The notes below the pieces were generated by a model. It ran no database searches. It was not told where the DNA came from and worked only from the letters and a program-made list of their open reading frames with translations. From contig CACISK010000006.1 of NCBI GenBank assembly GCA_902589315.1, forward strand, positions 1-53,812: a stretch of 53,812 nucleotides of DNA, read 5' to 3'. Numbering within the stretch: position 1 is the first letter of the stretch; every line of letters begins with the position of its first letter. The stretch comes from an uncultured Pelagibacteraceae bacterium (GTDB lineage: Bacteria; Pseudomonadota; Alphaproteobacteria; Pelagibacterales; Pelagibacteraceae). This document shows positions 1-8,479 of the stretch, piece by piece. A program made the position numbers and the translations under genes.

Positions 1-27
1 TTGAAATAAAACAAAGTTTTAAGTAGT

Positions 28-255
28 ATGACGCCAGAAAACACGCAAAAACTCTGGAAAATTATTCAGGAAGCTGGCGATTATTTGGATGGTCAACTTC
101 CTAATCATCCAAATCATCCAAAAGGAAGAAATCCATATGCTCATGTAGCAATATGTGTAAAAAACAAATTTAATTCTACTTATAAAGATATTCCTGATGA
201 CAAATTTGATGAAGTAATCAACTATATTAAATTTTTAAAAGAAAATCCTAGTTAA
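28..255 (+). CDS. Small conserved-looking protein of unknown function
   Basis: A 75-residue soluble, charged protein with an ATG start. It has no signal peptide, membrane segment or cofactor motif that I can recognise. An Asn/His/Pro-rich stretch sits near residues 25-35 (NHPNHPKGRNPYAH) and is followed by a helical-looking acidic and aromatic C-terminus. The sequence looks protein-like rather than random: balanced composition, and its end overlaps the convergent threonine aldolase gene by only 4 bases, as is typical for this compact genome. No function can be given. The call as a real gene rests on composition and packing only. Confidence 0.7.
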   Translation: MTPENTQKLWKIIQEAGDYLDGQLPNHPNHPKGRNPYAHVAICVKNKFNSTYKDIPDDKFDEVINYIKFLKENPS

Positions 256-1301
256 TTAGATATAGTTTTTAGAAATTCGTCTACTTCACTACTTTTAGTA
301 TTCCAAGCTGTAACAAGTCTAACTGTCTTGCCACCTAATTCCTCATTGCTCATCATATATTCTTCTGTATTTAAATGCTCAACCATCTTTTTTGGGAGTT
401 TAACAAAAACTTCATTTGCCTCAGTTGGATATTCAAGTTTAACTTGATTACTAGAAACTAAACCATCACTTAATTTTTTTGCCATTAAATTTGCATGTCT
501 TGCGTTTTTTAACCAAACATCATTTGAGATATACCCATCTAATTGTGCAGAAACAAAACGCATTTTAGATAATAAATGACCAGATCTTTTTAACAAAAAA
601 GGTAAATTACCAACTAATTCTTTATTAAATATAATAATTGCTTCTGCTGCTATACATCCGTTCTTTGTTGCTCCAAAAGATAATATGTCTATCCCTGATT
701 TCCACGTCATTTCTGCAGGAGTAACATCTAGTGAAACTAAAGCATTAGCAAATCTAGCACCATCCATATGTACTTTTAAATTTTTTTTATGTGCAATTTC
801 TGAAATATTTCTAATTTGATCTAAGGTATAAACTTCACCAGTTTCTGTAGCTTGAGTTATACTAACAATTGATGGTTGAGTGTGATGCACAATTCCAAAT
901 CCTCCAATATTATCATTTAGCTCATTAACTGTTATTTTGCCGTCTTTACCATTTAATGGAACAAGTTTTGCACCACCGGTATAAAATTCAGGGGCTCCAC
1001 ACTCATCAACATTGATATGAGAAAATTTATGGCAATAAATACTTCCAAACGATGGAGATATAGCAGAAAGTGCTAAAGCATTTGATGCGGTCCCTGATGC
1101 TGTAGGATAAACAATTACATCCTTTTCAAAAATTTTTGAAAATTTTTCTTGTAATACTCCTGAAATTTCATCATTGCCATACGGAGGGGCAATACCATCG
1201 TTTGCTTTGATAATTGCATCCAAAACTTCTGGGCAAGCGCCAGTTACATTATCTGAAGCGAATTTTACTCTTTTTCGTTTCGTATTTATTTTTGCATTCA
1301 T
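252..1301 (-). CDS. ltaE: Low-specificity L-threonine aldolase
   Basis: A PLP-dependent fold-type I enzyme of the beta-eliminating lyase/threonine aldolase family, 349 residues (usual length about 340-350). It cleaves L-threonine or allo-threonine to glycine and acetaldehyde in the cytoplasm. The Schiff-base lysine is in SFGATKNG, preceded by the cofactor Asp/Arg region HMDGARFANALV. The N-terminal FASDNVTGACPEV and PPYGNDE segments are typical of the family. The ATG lies one base after the stop of the upstream amidinotransferase, so the two are almost certainly translationally coupled in one operon with the EamA transporter. It is a plausible route to glycine in a glycine-dependent marine heterotroph. 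Substrate preference cannot be read from sequence. Confidence 0.92.
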   Translation of the reverse strand: MNAKINTKRKRVKFASDNVTGACPEVLDAIIKANDGIAPPYGNDEISGVLQEKFSKIFEKDVIVYPTASGTASNALALSAISPSFGSIYCHKFSHINVDECGAPEFYTGGAKLVPLNGKDGKITVNELNDNIGGFGIVHHTQPSIVSITQATETGEVYTLDQIRNISEIAHKKNLKVHMDGARFANALVSLDVTPAEMTWKSGIDILSFGATKNGCIAAEAIIIFNKELVGNLPFLLKRSGHLLSKMRFVSAQLDGYISNDVWLKNARHANLMAKKLSDGLVSSNQVKLEYPTEANEVFVKLPKKMVEHLNTEEYMMSNEELGGKTVRLVTAWNTKSSEVDEFLKTISN

Positions 1302-1302
1302 T

Positions 1303-2418
1303 TTATTGTTTTGGAAAATAATCTTTCAAAGTACCTTCTCTATAAACATCAGCTGTACAACAATGAAGTCCTCCACCAAAAGCATATGCATCTCTTAATT
1401 CTACAGGGATAACTTCCATACCTAGTTTGTCGAGCTGTTCTGCTTGATATTTTTCACTTTTTTCAACGCATACAGTTTTAGGATCAAGTACTAAAACATT
1501 CATCGATAGCCATACTGAGGAGTAACAAAGTTGTGGCGGAGTATTGTGAGCTGGTTGTGCTGCATCAATAATTTCCCATCCATTATCTTCAAATAATTTT
1601 CTTTGTTCTTTAGGAAGTCTTCGTTGTGGATTATTAATAATTAAGCCCTCTTTAATTGGGGTGAAAGTTGCATCAATATGAATTGGGTAAGGATCACCTG
1701 GGAAATTTACAGCATGAACCCTATGATCCTTAAAATGTCTTTTTATCCAATCGATACCTTTTAGATTAGTTGTAAAACCATGTTGTACAACCAAATCTTT
1801 TCCAAATCTTAAAATATCTGCGGCATCAAATAATGGTTCTTCCTCAGTTGTGACAAAGTATTTATTTTCTGTCCACTCAAGCCTCTTAGTTACGCCAATT
1901 TTGTCTGATAAATAATCTTTTCTATAATCTGCATCGGTTAATCTAGGCTTTGGTGCTGATTCATGTCTCATATTTGGATCTTTATTATAATACTCTTTTA
2001 ATAAAGGTCTGTAACATAGGTACTCAAACCATCTGCACCTATAGCTCATTGTAGCTTCTAATATTTCATTTCCCACAGTTAATAAAACATCTCTAGGTGG
2101 CATGCATCCAAACATAGTTTTGGCTTTCCAGTCAGGAGTTGATGTTGCTTGATTAAAATCTAAAGGTGTAGGTCTATCAACTTTTATACCTTTTTTTTCA
2201 AGCAAATTTGAAAAGTTATCTAATAGTTCATTTGCTTTATCGACAGTGTCCTTAGTTCTTGGACCATAAGTTCCTCGCATATCAGAGTCTTCTGGAACTT
2301 TAGCATCTAAAGCAGGTTCGGGTGCTGGAATACAAGTACCATCTGCTCTTCCAACAATTACATGTTTTAATGGATCCCATTCATTCCAACTATTAACAAT
2401 CTTATTATTTTGAGCCAT
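1303..2418 (-). CDS. Glycine amidinotransferase-like protein (AGAT family)
   Basis: A 371-residue member of the arginine:glycine amidinotransferase family, which moves the amidino group of arginine to an amine acceptor such as glycine. Compared by memory with human AGAT, the catalytic triad is intact: Asp198 in EEPLFDAADIL, His247 in PYPIHIDATF and Cys353 in FGGGLHCCTADV. WLSMNVLVLD also matches the family. It lies in a minus-strand operon between an EamA transporter (6-base gap) and threonine aldolase (1-base gap), so its partner gene makes glycine, the classical acceptor. The acceptor is not proven; related enzymes act on other amines in secondary metabolism. No creatine-forming methyltransferase was seen in the window. 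Confidence 0.85.
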   Translation of the reverse strand: MAQNNKIVNSWNEWDPLKHVIVGRADGTCIPAPEPALDAKVPEDSDMRGTYGPRTKDTVDKANELLDNFSNLLEKKGIKVDRPTPLDFNQATSTPDWKAKTMFGCMPPRDVLLTVGNEILEATMSYRCRWFEYLCYRPLLKEYYNKDPNMRHESAPKPRLTDADYRKDYLSDKIGVTKRLEWTENKYFVTTEEEPLFDAADILRFGKDLVVQHGFTTNLKGIDWIKRHFKDHRVHAVNFPGDPYPIHIDATFTPIKEGLIINNPQRRLPKEQRKLFEDNGWEIIDAAQPAHNTPPQLCYSSVWLSMNVLVLDPKTVCVEKSEKYQAEQLDKLGMEVIPVELRDAYAFGGGLHCCTADVYREGTLKDYFPKQ

Positions 2419-2424
2419 GTAAAA

Positions 2425-3330
2425 TTAATTTAATCCAATAAATCTTCTATTAGATTGCATTATCATACTATAATAAAATATAGCTAAAAAAATAAAGAAC
2501 CCACCAATAATTGTGTTAGTTGAAGGAATTTCATTTATTCCAAGCCATGGAAGCCAAACCCAAAATATTCCTCCTATAACTTCAGTCAAAGATAATAAAG
2601 TCAAATCAGCTGCTGGAATATGTTTTGATCCAATTGAATAAAGAATTAAGCCCATGCATACAAGTGTTCCATGAGTAGCAAATAATGCTTCGTTTTTATT
2701 TGAAGATAAAAAATTTGCATCGTTATTTAAAAGCATAACTGTTGAAAATAAAAAACAAAATAAGCCTGCTATAGCAACAGTTGTAAACGTGGGAGTTTGT
2801 TTTCTCCATCTCAGGCTTACTGAAAAAATTGAAAAACCTAGTGCTGATACAAGTCCAAATATTAGACCCATTATCGAATTTTCTCCGGTATTATCGTAGG
2901 CCATTACAATTATACCAAATGCTGCAACTAAAATTGATATCCAAACTGTGATTGATATTTTTTCTTTCAAGAAAAGGAAGCCAAGTAGTGCAGTTATAAA
3001 AGGCATTGCAGCTAAACATAATAGAGTTACTGCTGCTGTAGTATTAGTAATTGACCAAATAAAAGTTATCATTGCTGTTCCTAAACCGACACCACCTATA
3101 ATTCCAGATATCCCAATTTTTAAATAATTTTTATAAAATGAAATTCCTTCTTCCAAAAATAAGTAAACATTGAGCAATAAAAAAATAACAATGCCTCTCG
3201 CAAACAAGTATTGCCAAGGGACAGTTTCGGGTTGATCTATATGTCTTACAACATATGGTCCAAATGACCAAAGTATGCCTGCAAATAAAACAATTGGAAT
3301 AGCTACTTTAGGATTTTTTAAATCAGGCAT
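2425..3330 (-). CDS. EamA/DMT-family transporter
   Basis: A 301-residue integral membrane protein with about ten hydrophobic segments in two repeated halves, the EamA (drug/metabolite transporter) pattern. The first half begins VAIPIVLFAGILWSFGPYVV, and the second-half repeat begins near GLIFGLVSALGFSIFSVSLRW. It is the first gene of the operon that continues with the amidinotransferase and threonine aldolase, so export or import of an amino acid or guanidino compound is a reasonable inference. DMT substrates cannot be read from sequence. A second, unrelated EamA gene lies near 18 kb. Confidence 0.85.
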   Translation of the reverse strand: MPDLKNPKVAIPIVLFAGILWSFGPYVVRHIDQPETVPWQYLFARGIVIFLLLNVYLFLEEGISFYKNYLKIGISGIIGGVGLGTAMITFIWSITNTTAAVTLLCLAAMPFITALLGFLFLKEKISITVWISILVAAFGIIVMAYDNTGENSIMGLIFGLVSALGFSIFSVSLRWRKQTPTFTTVAIAGLFCFLFSTVMLLNNDANFLSSNKNEALFATHGTLVCMGLILYSIGSKHIPAADLTLLSLTEVIGGIFWVWLPWLGINEIPSTNTIIGGFFIFLAIFYYSMIMQSNRRFIGLN

Positions 3331-3376
3331 AAATTAATTTATTTTTTAAAATTTTTAGTGATATTATTAAATAAAT

Positions 3377-3778
3377 ATGGATTTAGATATAATAAAAATT
3401 GCATCCGACACAACTAATAATAAAATATTGAATGATTATACCCATAGATCGAAATACAAAAATAAAACTTGTGGCGATATAATTGAAATGAGAGTTAATA
3501 TTAAGAAAGATATAATACAAGATATTGGGTATCAGACAAAGTCCTGTGTATACTGTCAAGCTTCTGCAAGCTTAATATCTCATAAACTTATAAAAAAAAG
3601 TAAAAATAAAGTTAATTATTTATTTAAAAATCTTATCGATTATTTTGAAAAAGAAATTAAACCTTTGCCAAAAAATCTAAATAAATTTAATAAATTGTTT
3701 AATAAAAAAAATATATCTAGAAAAAACTGTGTATTAATGCCATTAATTGCACTTAAAAAACTCCATATTGATGAATAA
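3377..3778 (+). CDS. IscU/NifU-type Fe-S scaffold-like protein (SufU-like)
   Basis: A 133-residue protein with the three-cysteine layout of the IscU/NifU N-terminal family: one Cys before a conserved Asp in KTCGDIIEMRV, a second site in KSCVYCQASASLISHKL, and the third in RKNCVLMPLIALKKL. In the family these residues hold a nascent Fe-S cluster or zinc. Lysine and asparagine are unusually abundant between residues 70 and 115. No cysteine desulfurase or Suf gene lies nearby, so pathway assignment is uncertain. Its stop overlaps the start of the next gene by 8 bases (ATGAATAA), indicating co-translation with the HPP-family membrane protein. Confidence 0.78.
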   Translation: MDLDIIKIASDTTNNKILNDYTHRSKYKNKTCGDIIEMRVNIKKDIIQDIGYQTKSCVYCQASASLISHKLIKKSKNKVNYLFKNLIDYFEKEIKPLPKNLNKFNKLFNKKNISRKNCVLMPLIALKKLHIDE

Positions 3779-4235
3779 TTTAGATATTAAAAAACCTGTT
3801 ATCGCTGCAATATTTTCTACTTTGACAATTGGGGTTTTGTCATTGCTTACTTATAAAACGCCTTATGGATTATTTTTGATTGCTTCCTTTGGTTCTACAA
3901 TGGTTTTACTTTATGGGCATACAGAAAGTCCTTTTGCAAAACCTAAAAACATATTTTTTGGTCATTTTTTAACTGCGCTGGTTGGAGTGATATTTGTGAA
4001 TTTTGTTCCACTTCCAATATATATTATTATACCTGTTGCTGTTGGAATAGGTGTCGGATTAATGATTATTCTTAATGTAACCCACCCTCCTGCAGGAGGA
4101 AATCCGATTATTGTGATCATGGGATCAGTTTCATTTGAATATTTAATATCCCCAGTTATAAGTGGATCAATTATTGTTATAGTTTTCGGTATAATCCTGA
4201 ACAAATTTATTGCTAAAAGGAATTACCCAAAATAA
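3771..4235 (+). CDS. HPP-family integral membrane protein
   Basis: A 154-residue protein with four predicted transmembrane segments and the diagnostic HPP-family sequence NVTHPPAGGNPIIVIMG. Other family features are the N-terminal KPVIAAIFSTLTIGVLSLL and FGSTMVLLYGHTESPFAKPKN. I chose the ATG at 3771, which overlaps the upstream stop codon by 8 bases, over a TTG further upstream inside the preceding gene. HPP proteins are poorly characterised; some plant and cyanobacterial members have been linked to nitrite transport, but this cannot be transferred safely. Coupling to an Fe-S scaffold-like gene is odd and gives no clear function. Confidence 0.85.
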   Translation: MNNLDIKKPVIAAIFSTLTIGVLSLLTYKTPYGLFLIASFGSTMVLLYGHTESPFAKPKNIFFGHFLTALVGVIFVNFVPLPIYIIIPVAVGIGVGLMIILNVTHPPAGGNPIIVIMGSVSFEYLISPVISGSIIVIVFGIILNKFIAKRNYPK

Positions 4236-4328
4236 ACACAATTTGTTTGCTAGTCCTATTTAACTTGTGCTAGTCTTTTAAATAATAATTAATAATTCAG
4301 CTTTAAGAAGCTAGTAATAGGAGTAAAA

Positions 4329-5528
4329 ATGAAAGTACTTTGTGTATTGTATGATGATCCAAAAGGTGGAATGCCTAAATCTTATCCACTGTCGGATTTA
4401 CCAAAATTAGAGAAATATCCAGATGGAATGACATTGCCATCGCCTAAAGGAAGAGATTTTACACCAGGCCAATTACTTGGTTGTGTTTCAGGTGAACTTG
4501 GTTTGAGAAAGTTTTTAGAGAGTAATGGACACGAGTTGGTCGTTACTAACAGTAAAGATGGAGATGGATGTGAAGCGGATAAACATATTGTTGATGCTGA
4601 CATTGTTATCTCACAACCATTTTTCCCTTATTATTTAACTAAGGAAAGAATCGCTAAAGCTAAAAACCTTAAGATGGCAATTACAGCAGGAATAGGTTCT
4701 GATCACGTAGATTTACAAGCAGCAATGGATAATAAAATTGATGTTGTTGAAGTAACTTTCTGTAATTCTAGATCAGTTGCTGAACACATAGTAATGATGA
4801 TTGTTTCAATGGTTAGAGATTATCACAATCAACATAGAATAGTTAATGAAGGTGGATGGAATATTGCAGATGCTGTTCAGAGAAGTTATGACGTTGAAGG
4901 AATGCATATAGGAACCGTTGCTGCTGGAAGGATCGGATTAGATGCACTTAGAAAAATGAAACCATTTGATGTTCATTTGCACTATTTTGACAGACACAAA
5001 TTACCTGACAGTGTTGAAAAAGAACTAAACTTAACTTTTCATGAATCAGTAGAGTCTATGGTAAAAGTTTGTGATGTTGTTACAATAAATTGCCCACTTC
5101 ATCCTGAAACTGAAAATTTATTTGATGATGAAATGATAAGTAAAATGAAAAAAGGAGCATACATAGTTAACACTGCAAGAGGTAAAATTTGTAATCGAGA
5201 TGCAATAGCTAAAGCGCTAAAAAGTGGACAGCTAAGTGGTTACGCAGGTGATGTATGGTTTCCACAGCCTGCTCCTAATGATCATGTATGGAGAACAATG
5301 CCAAATCATGGAATGACACCACACACTTCTGGTACATCTTTATCAGCTCAAGCAAGATATGCAGATGGTGTTAGAGAAATATTAGAATGTTTCTTTGAAG
5401 GAAAAGAAATTAGAGATCAATATTTGATTGTAAAAGATGGTCAATTAGCAGGTATGGGTGCACATTCTTACAGTAAAGGGTCTGCAACTAGTGGATCAGA
5501 AGAAGCTGCTAAATATCAAAAAAAATAA
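4329..5528 (+). CDS. fdh: NAD-dependent formate dehydrogenase
   Basis: Oxidises formate to CO2 with reduction of NAD+, as a soluble metal-free D-2-hydroxyacid dehydrogenase fold enzyme. The 399 residues match the usual 400. By remembered Pseudomonas numbering, every key residue sits at the same position: Asn146 (FCNSRS), nucleotide loop GTVAAGRIG at 196-204, Asp221 that selects NAD over NADP (YFDRHKLP), Arg284 (NTARGK), Gln313 (WFPQPAPND) and His332 (MTPHTSGT). A good Shine-Dalgarno AGGAG is at 4319-4323. The gene appears monocistronic: 93 bases separate it from the HPP gene, and a long hairpin follows the stop. It fits C1 oxidation for energy in SAR11. Confidence 0.96.
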   Translation: MKVLCVLYDDPKGGMPKSYPLSDLPKLEKYPDGMTLPSPKGRDFTPGQLLGCVSGELGLRKFLESNGHELVVTNSKDGDGCEADKHIVDADIVISQPFFPYYLTKERIAKAKNLKMAITAGIGSDHVDLQAAMDNKIDVVEVTFCNSRSVAEHIVMMIVSMVRDYHNQHRIVNEGGWNIADAVQRSYDVEGMHIGTVAAGRIGLDALRKMKPFDVHLHYFDRHKLPDSVEKELNLTFHESVESMVKVCDVVTINCPLHPETENLFDDEMISKMKKGAYIVNTARGKICNRDAIAKALKSGQLSGYAGDVWFPQPAPNDHVWRTMPNHGMTPHTSGTSLSAQARYADGVREILECFFEGKEIRDQYLIVKDGQLAGMGAHSYSKGSATSGSEEAAKYQKK

Positions 5529-5538
5529 AATAGATTTA

Positions 5539-5575
5539 TTAAAGGTATGCTACTTAAATAAGTAGCTACCTTTAA
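5539..5575. terminator. Long stem-loop downstream of fdh
   Basis: Arms 5539-5555 and 5560-5575 pair over 16 base pairs with one bulged T at 5548 and a four-base AAAT loop. It starts 10 bases after the fdh stop codon. There is no long T run after the 3' arm, so it may be a processing or stabilising hairpin rather than a classical intrinsic terminator. Confidence 0.6.
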
Positions 5576-5614
5576 TACCATAGATTTAAACACTCATTAT
5601 TATATATTTTGAAT

Positions 5615-6187
5615 ATGAGGTTATTTTACTACTTTTTATTATTATTTCTTATCTCGACATCATTCTCTCATTCAAAAGATAAAGCATATTTTGCAGGAGG
5701 TTGTTTCTGGTGCATGGAGGAATCCTTTGAAATGTTAGAAGGTGTAGAAGAAGTTATATCAGGTTACTCAGGAGGGATCACTGCTAATCCAACATATAGG
5801 GAAGTCACTTACGGAGATACGGGTCATTTTGAGGTTGTTGAAATAATTTATGACAAAGAGAAAATATCCTATAAAGAACTCTTGAAAAACTTCTGGCTTA
5901 ATATTGATCCATTTGATGCTTACGGCCAGTTTTGTGATAAAGGATACAGCTACAGATCTGTGGCATTTTACGAAAATGATTATCAAAAAGATTTAATCGA
6001 GAAAGATATAAAAAGATTAGAAAAGAAATTTAAAAAAAAAGTCGTTACATATGTCAAAGAATTTGAGATTTTTTACATAGCAGAAGATAAGCATCAAGAT
6101 TACTATCAAGTATATTTAGAAAATTATTTAAAATATAAGAAAGCATGCAAAAGAGAGAGAATTCTTGATATTATTTGGGGATCATAA
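5615..6187 (+). CDS. msrA: Peptide methionine sulfoxide reductase A, probably exported
   Basis: Reduces methionine-S-sulfoxide in proteins. The catalytic motif GGCFWCMEESF follows directly after an N-terminal hydrophobic stretch (residues 1-19, ending STSFS), which looks like a signal peptide, so the enzyme probably works in the periplasm. The ATG at 5615 gives 190 residues; a TTG six bases upstream is possible but less likely. Also visible are the family segments YSGGITANPTYREVTYG, GHFEVVEIIYD and EDKHQDYYQ. Its stop is followed after 3 bases by the next gene's ATG, suggesting co-transcription. Periplasmic location is inferred from the leader only. Confidence 0.92.
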   Translation: MRLFYYFLLLFLISTSFSHSKDKAYFAGGCFWCMEESFEMLEGVEEVISGYSGGITANPTYREVTYGDTGHFEVVEIIYDKEKISYKELLKNFWLNIDPFDAYGQFCDKGYSYRSVAFYENDYQKDLIEKDIKRLEKKFKKKVVTYVKEFEIFYIAEDKHQDYYQVYLENYLKYKKACKRERILDIIWGS

Positions 6188-6190
6188 TCA

Positions 6191-7198
6191 ATGCCTGTAA
6201 CAAGCAAATTTGTAGCTTTAAAAAACTATATCCCTACAGGTTTACCAAAAAAAACTGACTTTGAAATAAAAACAAAAGAGATATCTTTAGATACTAAGAA
6301 CAATATATTGGTTTTAAATTTATGGATTTCAGTTGATCCTTATATGAGGGCAAGGATGACCGAAAGAAAAAACTATAAACCACCTTTTAATATTGGTGAA
6401 GAGATGGAAGGTTATGCGTTAGGAATAGTTAAAGAGTCTAAAGACAAAAATTTTAAAGAAGGAGATATTGTTTTTAGTAATTTCGGAATGAGAGATTACT
6501 TTGTTTGTAATTCCAATGATCTAAAAAAAATTGAGCCAATAAATATTCCTATACAAACATATCTAGGTCCACTTGGAATGACAGGTCATACAGCTTATAT
6601 AGGACTTTTTAAACATGGTGAATTAAAACCAGGTCAAACAATCCTTGTTTCTTCAGCCGGAGGTAGTGTTGGATCTACTGTTTGTCAAATTGCAAAAAAT
6701 ATGGGTTGTAAAGTAATTGCAAGTACAGGATCAGATGAAAAAGTTAAATGGTTAAAAAATGATTTAAAAATTGATCATGCGTTTAACTATAAAAAAATTG
6801 AAAATATTGTTTTGCATCTTAAAGAAGTTTGTCCTGAAGGATTTGATTTATATTTTGATAATGTAGGTGGCGATTTCTTAGAGTCAGCTATTTTTCAAAT
6901 GAAGAACTTTGGAAGAATTGTAATTTGTGGAAGGATATCCCAAATGAATGCTACTAATCCTGGCTCTGGTCTAAAAAATATGGCCCATGTTCTTGTAAAA
7001 AGACTAACTATTAAAGGTTTTATAATTTTTGATCATGAAAATGATAGAGAACAGTTTGAAACCGATATGGTTAAATGGCTATTAGAAGATAAAATTAAAT
7101 TTAAAGAAACTGTTTACAAGGGTATAGAAAATACGCCAAAATCATTCATTGATTTATTAGAAGGTAAAAACATAGGAAAAATGCTTGTAAAAATTTAA
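6191..7198 (+). CDS. Zinc-free MDR-family NAD(P)H oxidoreductase (CurA/leukotriene B4 dehydrogenase-like)
   Basis: A 335-residue medium-chain dehydrogenase/reductase without the catalytic zinc ligands, resembling CurA and 15-oxoprostaglandin 13-reductase/2-alkenal reductases. Family marks: SVDPYMRARMTERKNY near residue 50, GPLGMTGHTAYIGLF near 130, the nucleotide-binding AGGSVGSTVCQIAK near 155 and DLYFDNVGGDFLESA near 220. Such enzymes reduce alpha,beta-unsaturated carbonyls using NADPH. It directly follows msrA (3-base gap), which would fit an oxidative-damage repair pair, though this is inference. The true substrate is unknown. Confidence 0.88.
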   Translation: MPVTSKFVALKNYIPTGLPKKTDFEIKTKEISLDTKNNILVLNLWISVDPYMRARMTERKNYKPPFNIGEEMEGYALGIVKESKDKNFKEGDIVFSNFGMRDYFVCNSNDLKKIEPINIPIQTYLGPLGMTGHTAYIGLFKHGELKPGQTILVSSAGGSVGSTVCQIAKNMGCKVIASTGSDEKVKWLKNDLKIDHAFNYKKIENIVLHLKEVCPEGFDLYFDNVGGDFLESAIFQMKNFGRIVICGRISQMNATNPGSGLKNMAHVLVKRLTIKGFIIFDHENDREQFETDMVKWLLEDKIKFKETVYKGIENTPKSFIDLLEGKNIGKMLVKI

Positions 7199-7209
7199 TT
7201 AGAATTTTT

Positions 7210-7380
7210 ATGAAATTTTTAAAGAAGTTTTATAGACCCTTTTTATTAACCTATATTTTTTTGAGTATAGCTATCAGTTTTTATCCATCATTTGATTTTT
7301 ACTCACTAAAAGGTCAAATTCTTATAATTGCTGTTTCTTTTTTTAATGGGATGATGGGAGTTTACGTAAAAAAATTATAA
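7210..7380 (+). CDS. Small membrane protein, 56 residues, unknown function
   Basis: An open reading frame from ATG 7210 to TAA 7380 encodes MKFLKKFYRPFLLTYIFLSI and continues to a C-terminus ending GVYVKKL. It has two hydrophobic segments (about residues 10-24 and 36-51), positive residues at both ends and aromatic residues at the membrane edges, as expected for a two-helix inner-membrane protein. It starts 11 bases after the previous stop on the same strand and overlaps the convergent FAD gene end by 6 bases, filling the gap exactly. No family is recognised. Confidence 0.65.
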   Translation: MKFLKKFYRPFLLTYIFLSIAISFYPSFDFYSLKGQILIIAVSFFNGMMGVYVKKL

Positions 7381-8478
7381 AACGTAGGGCTCGGGTCTTG
7401 CAGAGCTATTTAATACTCTTTCGACTGCAAAAACACTAATGTCTATAGTTTGATAACTGCCTGTAGTTATTAATTCAGTTAGAGCTCTACCAATTCCTGG
7501 TGCTTGCATTAAACCTCTGCCGGTAAATCCTGAGGCCATGTAAACATTTTCATATTTTGGATGTTTTCCAACTACAGCATTATTATCTAATTTGTTACAA
7601 TCATAATATCCAGCCCATCCACCTGTTAATTTGAGTTCTTCAAATGCTGGTATTCTTTTTGCAAGAGCAGGCCAAACTAATTCTTCAAAATCATTCCATG
7701 CAGGTTCGAGATCTTCTGCATCAAAAACTGAAATTGGAGAACCTGCTAAATATTCTTTTCCTTCTGGTCGCCAATATACTCCTGTTGTTAGATCTCCGGA
7801 TAATGGCATCTCTGGAATATGTTTAGGACATTTAACTCTAAAGACTGTATGTTTTTGAGGTACTACAGGAATATCTTCAAGTAGTTCCTTAGTCCAACAC
7901 CCAGCTGCAGAAATAATTGTCTTTGCATTAATTTCAGATAGGCTCTTAACCTCTCCCTTAATAAATTCTGCCCCAAGATCAATTGCTTTATGCTTTAAAG
8001 CGCTATGAAATAAAAATGGATCAATCCATCCCTCGCTCTTGTTATCAGTAAATGTTGCAGTTTCAATTCCTTCCTCATTAATGTAAGGAAAATAGTTTTT
8101 CAATTCAGAACCTTTAATATTTTTTGTACCCGCTTCACATTTTTTATGATTTTCTAAAGCTCTGTATTGCTCTTCTGCATGATCTGGTCCAAACATTAGA
8201 AGATATCCATTGGGCACCATGCTAGCTGTTGGATTTGGATTTTTTTCAGTTTTCAATAATTCTGGTATTTGAAATATAAATTCCCTTGCAAATTTTCCTA
8301 AAAGAATATTTTCTTTTTGAAAAAACTGTCGTCTAAATCCACCAAGTGATAATGGGAATGATGCAGTTTTATAAGTTGGATCCCTTTCAATGACTTTTAC
8401 TTTTCTGCCTTCTTTGGACATAAAGTATGCAGTTGCAGCTCCAATTATACCACCACCTACTATTACAACATCATCCAT
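7375..8478 (-). CDS. FAD-dependent amino acid/amine oxidoreductase (DAO family)
   Basis: A 367-residue glycine/D-amino-acid oxidase-type flavoprotein. The N-terminal dinucleotide motif VVIVGGGIIGAATAYFMSKEGRKVKVIE and the C-terminal FAD contact region ENVYMASGFTGRGLMQAPGIG are clear. GGFRRQFF near residue 47 is typical of the sarcosine/dimethylglycine/FOXRED1-like branch. These enzymes oxidise secondary or tertiary N-methyl amines or D-amino acids. No covalent-flavin histidine motif could be judged with confidence. It sits one base downstream of tspO on the same strand, so the two are probably co-transcribed. Given the C1 genes around it, an N-methyl amino acid substrate is attractive but unproven. 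Confidence 0.85.
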   Translation of the reverse strand: MDDVVIVGGGIIGAATAYFMSKEGRKVKVIERDPTYKTASFPLSLGGFRRQFFQKENILLGKFAREFIFQIPELLKTEKNPNPTASMVPNGYLLMFGPDHAEEQYRALENHKKCEAGTKNIKGSELKNYFPYINEEGIETATFTDNKSEGWIDPFLFHSALKHKAIDLGAEFIKGEVKSLSEINAKTIISAAGCWTKELLEDIPVVPQKHTVFRVKCPKHIPEMPLSGDLTTGVYWRPEGKEYLAGSPISVFDAEDLEPAWNDFEELVWPALAKRIPAFEELKLTGGWAGYYDCNKLDNNAVVGKHPKYENVYMASGFTGRGLMQAPGIGRALTELITTGSYQTIDISVFAVERVLNSSARPEPYVL

Positions 8479-8479
8479 A

